A stretch of DNA of 7,583 nucleotides from JALZIF01 sp964584905. Lineage in GTDB: Bacteria; Gemmatimonadota; Gemmatimonadetes; Gemmatimonadales; Gemmatimonadaceae. Positions 4,302-7,583 of the stretch are shown here, in pieces. The stretch covers positions 1-7,583 of the forward strand of contig CAZPCC010000377.1 of assembly GCA_964584905.1 (NCBI GenBank), given 5' to 3'. The translations under genes were made by a program, and so were the position numbers. How positions within the stretch are numbered: position 1 is the first letter of the stretch; every line of letters starts with the position of its first letter. The notes under the pieces were generated by a model that was given only the letters and a program-made list of their open reading frames with translations, was not told the DNA's origin and made no database searches.

Positions 4302-7300
4302 TTAACTGATCCCCCCAACCCCCAAACCTCGACCCCCGACCCCCGACCCCCGACCCCCTGGTGTCTCTTTCTCGAGAAGCACTATGAGCGTCTCCTCGAT
4401 CTGGTCGAAATCGAACGGCTTGACCATTACCGGCTGGCGGGTGTTGTCGAGAAACGCACGGCTGCCGGTGCCGACGACGTCGCCGGTGATGAAAAGTATG
4501 CGCGCGGCCAACGACGGTTTCTCCCCGTTCAGCGCCTCGAAGAACGCGGGTCCGTCCATCTGCGGCATGCGAAGATCGCAAATGATAGCATCGAACTCCT
4601 GTCGCCGGGTAAGCTCCAGCGCCTCAATTCCGTCGCTGGCCGTAGCCACGTTGAAGCCGCGAAGCTTTCCGAAAGCGATCATGCTTCCGCGCAGAGCGGG
4701 CTCATCGTCCACGAATAATACCCTCGTGCCTTCGAGCGCGGAGCGATCTCCGAACAGTGCCGGCACATCGTCCACGCCCCGTGCCGCGGGCTGCCCACTG
4801 CCCCGCATCACGACGCGAAAGGTGGTCCCCTCGGTCGAGGACTTCGCTACCACGATCGTACCTCCGTGCGCGGTCACAATGCCATAGCTCACGCTCAACC
4901 CGAGTCCCGTGCCGTCTGCCTTGGTGGTGAAGAACGGCTCGAAGATGTGCGGTCGCGCCTCCTCCGGAATTCCCGGTCCCGAATCGGCTACCTCGAGCAT
5001 CACCCTGTCCTGCTCGCCGCGGGTCGTCACGGACAGCGTGCCGCGCTCCTGTGCGGCCATCGCCTGCGAGGCATTCGCGATCAGGTTCAGCACTACCTGC
5101 TGCAACTGACGCGGATCGCCGAACACAGCCGGAAGGTCGGGCTCCAGCGAAGTCTGCACCTCAACCTTCCTGTTGGAAAGCTCGTAGGTTCGCATGCGCA
5201 ACGACCGCTCGACTATCTCATTGAGATCGAGCGACTGGCGGCGCGCCTCGCTGCGGCGCGCGAACGTCAGCAGGTCTTTCACTACCTGGCTGGCCCGGAC
5301 CGTCTCATCCTGAATGACCGCGAGCGAATCACGCTGTTCGGCGGTGATGTCATCGCTCTGCATCATGAGCTGGGCAAACGCGCTGATGGTGCTCAGCGGA
5401 TTGTTGACCTCGTGCGCCACGCCGGCCACCAGCTCACCCACGGCCGCCAGACGCTCGGTCTCGGCTAGCTTGGTGCGCATCTCGCGCTCGACCGTCACAT
5501 CGCGCCCGACGCACAGAACCGTCTTTGGATCGGCTTCGGGCAGCAGCCGCGCTGCCAGCGACACCGTGTGCACCGCACCCTCGCGCTCGAACCGCGCCTC
5601 GAACCTGACCGGGGCGCCGTTGAACGCGCGCGCCAGCTCCCGGCCGATCTTGGCTCTGTCGTCAGGCACCGCATACTGCTCGAGCGAACTGCCTATCACC
5701 TGCATTGCGTACACGCCGAGAACATCCTTCACCGCATCGTTGGCCTCGCGAATCCGGCCCGACTCGAAGATCGTCAACACAGCGTCAGGCGCGGCGCGGA
5801 AGAGCGTGCGGAACCGCCATTCCGCCTGCCGCAGCGTCTCGACCAGCTCGGCGTTGCTTAGCGCGACTGACAGCAGGTCGGTCATCGTCTCGAGCCGCGC
5901 GATGTCATGCTCGCTGAACCGCCGCGGAAGCCGGGACACGGCCATCACGGCGCCAATGCGCTCGCCCCCCCGCTTGATCGGAACGATCACCACGCCGGCC
6001 ACCGGATTGCCTGTAAGGCCTTCAAGCTGCGCACCGTACTCGCGCAGATCGCCGAGCCGCACGTCAGGCGTCCACCATGTAGCCAGCGCTCGCAGCGGCT
6101 CGGGCGTGCTGGCAACCGGCATCGGGATGGTCTTCCCGCGGAGCCCGGCGAGCAGACCCGACGCTACCGGTATCTCGACCACGCCGTTGCGGTAGAGACC
6201 CACCGCGCCGCCATCTGCCTGCACCACATCCACCGCTGCCTCGACGAACCGCTCCAGCGAACGAGTGGGATTGAGCTCGACCGCGATCTGCTGGCCAAGC
6301 GTCCACATTCGTTGCAGCACGCGTTGCGCGCCGCCCAGTTCCGAGGTGCGCTCGGCCACTCTATGCTCGAGGGTCGCCGAAAGTTCGCGCTCGGATGTTA
6401 CCGCCCGCTCCAGCGCCACCGTCGTCTGCTGCTGCGTCCACAGTGCATAACCGGTTCGCAACGCGAGCAACACGCCAAAGACACCGACGACCAGTGCCAA
6501 CTCCGGTTGCGCCTCGCCGCGCACGCCGAGCCTGACGATTGAACCTGACGCGATGAGAATCGCGGCGACGATCGCCAGCATGCGGATGTGCCCCGCGTCG
6601 GCGACGTACACGGGAACCTCATTGGTGCGGATTCCGTCCTGACGAGGCACGTACATGGCCCCCGAGACGAAGCCGTACGTCGCCACGCTCCAGAGAATGG
6701 CGACGGCACCATTCAGCACAGGAGTGGAGTCCGCCACCAGACGGGTGAAAAGGAAATTCCCGATCGCCAGCGACACTGTTCCTACAGCGAACGAGACGGC
6801 GATCCGCCGCCCCAGAACGTCGCCTCGCCAGGCGAGCAGCAGAGCGAGCAGGATCAGGTTCGCTTCAGCCAGAACGCTCCACGCGATCGACGCAGCGCCG
6901 ACGCTGGCCTGCCGGCCCCGGAAAATTCCCTCCAACTGCACGATCACGATCGCCGCGGCGACCACCAGAAGCATGGCGTCTACCAGTACTTCGAATCGAA
7001 TCCGCGCCCGCTGGCGCCCCAGCGCGATCGCGAACGCGACGAAAATGCACATCTGCGCCGCCAGACCGAGCGAAGCGGCCACGTCGAACGAGATCGGCCG
7101 GCCCACCGCGCCGCTCACCGCCGACGAGAAGTGGCCGATCAGGGCAAAGACGGCCGAGGCCGTGAGCCCTGCGAAAAGCACACGCACCGTGCCGTGCGCC
7201 GCACGGGCCGCTCGTGAATAGACCAGCAGCGCTGCCAGGACCTGAGCCGTCAGCAGAAGCCCGCCCAGCGCGCCGACACTCGTTCCAGTGGCCATACCGC

Positions 7301-7388
7301 CAAGGAACAGCAGCACGGTCAGAACACACAGAGCGTGCGCGGCAGTGGTGCCGGTAAGTCTCGGAACGAACCGGTACAATGAGGGCAT
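4302..7388 (-). CDS. Hybrid sensor histidine kinase with multi-helix membrane sensor, GAF, PAS and receiver domains
   Basis: This 1028-residue protein has about ten probable membrane helices between 17 and 315. A coiled coil follows (about 320-360), then GAF-like (about 375-515) and PAS (about 521-632) domains. The HisKA dimerisation domain carries phospho-acceptor H659 in VAHEVNNPL. The ATPase domain shows an N box (N768, N772), DSGPGIP (802-808), FEPFFTTK (816-823) and GTGLGLS (826-832). The C-terminal receiver has D894/D895, phospho-acceptor D938 in ICDLRMP, T968 and K990. All kinase and receiver key residues are present, so it should autophosphorylate and pass phosphate internally. No DNA-binding regulator or phosphotransfer protein is nearby, so its output is unknown. 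The ATG at 7388-7386 follows a CGACCCCCG leader with no clear Shine-Dalgarno. Residues from about 1010 to 1026 are a seven-residue Gly/Arg repeat encoded by a heptamer array, beyond the receiver's normal end. Confidence 0.95.
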   Translation of the reverse strand: MPSLYRFVPRLTGTTAAHALCVLTVLLFLGGMATGTSVGALGGLLLTAQVLAALLVYSRAARAAHGTVRVLFAGLTASAVFALIGHFSSAVSGAVGRPISFDVAASLGLAAQMCIFVAFAIALGRQRARIRFEVLVDAMLLVVAAAIVIVQLEGIFRGRQASVGAASIAWSVLAEANLILLALLLAWRGDVLGRRIAVSFAVGTVSLAIGNFLFTRLVADSTPVLNGAVAILWSVATYGFVSGAMYVPRQDGIRTNEVPVYVADAGHIRMLAIVAAILIASGSIVRLGVRGEAQPELALVVGVFGVLLALRTGYALWTQQQTTVALERAVTSERELSATLEHRVAERTSELGGAQRVLQRMWTLGQQIAVELNPTRSLERFVEAAVDVVQADGGAVGLYRNGVVEIPVASGLLAGLRGKTIPMPVASTPEPLRALATWWTPDVRLGDLREYGAQLEGLTGNPVAGVVIVPIKRGGERIGAVMAVSRLPRRFSEHDIARLETMTDLLSVALSNAELVETLRQAEWRFRTLFRAAPDAVLTIFESGRIREANDAVKDVLGVYAMQVIGSSLEQYAVPDDRAKIGRELARAFNGAPVRFEARFEREGAVHTVSLAARLLPEADPKTVLCVGRDVTVEREMRTKLAETERLAAVGELVAGVAHEVNNPLSTISAFAQLMMQSDDITAEQRDSLAVIQDETVRASQVVKDLLTFARRSEARRQSLDLNEIVERSLRMRTYELSNRKVEVQTSLEPDLPAVFGDPRQLQQVVLNLIANASQAMAAQERGTLSVTTRGEQDRVMLEVADSGPGIPEEARPHIFEPFFTTKADGTGLGLSVSYGIVTAHGGTIVVAKSSTEGTTFRVVMRGSGQPAARGVDDVPALFGDRSALEGTRVLFVDDEPALRGSMIAFGKLRGFNVATASDGIEALELTRRQEFDAIICDLRMPQMDGPAFFEALNGEKPSLAARILFITGDVVGTGSRAFLDNTRQPVMVKPFDFDQIEETLIVLLEKETPGGRGSGVGGRGLGVGGIS
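4311..4358. repeat. Heptamer array inside the kinase 3' end; right arm of the inverted repeat
   Basis: The seven-base period runs from degenerate CCAACCC and CCAAACC words into perfect CCCCGAC units, with A at 4332, 4339, 4346 and 4353. It is translated in the kinase frame. Because 7 is not a multiple of 3, three units encode one seven-residue peptide period (GRGSGVG, GRGLGVG). Bases 4334-4357 pair perfectly with 4225-4248, and 4333-4358 is identical to 78-103. Confidence 0.9.
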
Positions 7389-7489
7389 CGGGGGTCGTAG
7401 TGGAGCCTGCCGCGCCCAGGGCGCGAGCGCGTTCGGCGAACAACGGGGAGGCGCGCGACACTTAACCTAGGACGAGCGAGCGATTAGGA

Positions 7490-7505
7490 CGTGACGGCGG
7501 TCACG
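7490..7505. promoter_or_regulatory. Palindrome CGTGAC-N4-GTCACG upstream of the kinase gene
   Basis: A perfect 6-bp inverted repeat with a 4-base centre lies about 100 bases upstream of the kinase ATG. The size and symmetry would suit a dimeric regulator, but GC-rich DNA gives such sites by chance and I recognise no specific operator. I could not identify convincing -35/-10 elements near it. Confidence 0.25.
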
Positions 7506-7508
7506 AGT

Positions 7509-7576
7509 GTCGGGGGTCGGGGGTCGGGGGTCGAGGGTCGAGTGGTCGAGGGGTCGAGGGGTCGAGGGGTCGGGGT
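7509..7576. repeat. GTCGGGG/GTCGAGGG array with a 7-to-8 base period shift
   Basis: The T of successive GTC words lies at 7510, 7517, 7524, 7531, 7538, 7546, 7554, 7562, 7570 and 7576. The spacing is therefore seven bases four times, then eight bases four times, then six. Early units are GTCGGGG, later ones GTCGAGGG. The array sits about 120 bases upstream of the kinase start, between the palindrome at 7490 and the window end. In the sense strand it is C-rich, like the arrays preceding the esterase and bacilliredoxin genes. Any partner arm would lie outside the window. Confidence 0.9.
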
Positions 7577-7583
7577 CACACCC

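Noticed and set aside
4866..5468. Plus-strand open frames opposite the histidine kinase (for example 200 and 293 codons at 4866-5468 and 5314-6195)
   Set aside because: They are antisense shadows of a kinase with every catalytic motif intact and have no recognisable features.

Overview
The window is GC-rich bacterial DNA. It holds six genes, all read from the minus strand and separated by short spacers of 78 to 142 bases. In transcription order they are: a large membrane-anchored hybrid sensor histidine kinase (7388 to 4302); a secreted or periplasmic alpha/beta-hydrolase esterase (4223 to 3237); a small four-helix membrane protein of unknown function (3158 to 2658); a secreted M24-type (Xaa-Pro aminopeptidase-like) metallopeptidase (2523 to 1141); a divergent GroES/Cpn10-like protein (1020 to 667); and a BrxA/BrxB (YphP/YqiW) family bacilliredoxin (524 to 111). 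I saw no tRNA, rRNA, CRISPR array or transposase.

The organism is most likely a free-living Gram-negative-type soil or sediment bacterium. Gemmatimonadota is my best guess, from the gene types, the secreted hydrolases and the GC-rich heptamer repeats. This is inference; no phylogenetic marker is present to settle it.

The most striking content is between the genes. Five of the six gene 3' ends carry 7-base-period sequence that starts within a few bases of the stop codon or runs into the coding sequence. Units visible on the + strand are CCCCGAC, GTCGAGG/GTCGGGG, CCCCTAG/CCCCTGG, GAGATGC and GAAATGC/GCAATTC. The words differ from spacer to spacer but the period stays 7. At several spacers the two sides form matched inverted arms: a perfect 24-bp pair at 4225-4248/4334-4357, near-perfect pairs at 612-630/641-659 and 1059-1083/1113-1137, and a weak one at 10-69. 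The 3' ends of the kinase and of the membrane protein are read through such arrays, giving low-complexity tails (a seven-residue Gly/Arg repeat in the kinase). Two genes (esterase, bacilliredoxin) begin 1-2 bases from an array, and the kinase ATG follows a single remnant unit; none of these three has a clear Shine-Dalgarno sequence.

Functionally the window looks like ordinary accessory and housekeeping genes: one signalling protein without its partner regulator, two exported hydrolases, one membrane protein, and two stress or protein-quality proteins (chaperonin cofactor-like and thiol-redox). No conserved multi-gene pathway is evident. Co-orientation and short gaps allow co-transcription, but the hairpin-forming repeats may break it into smaller units.
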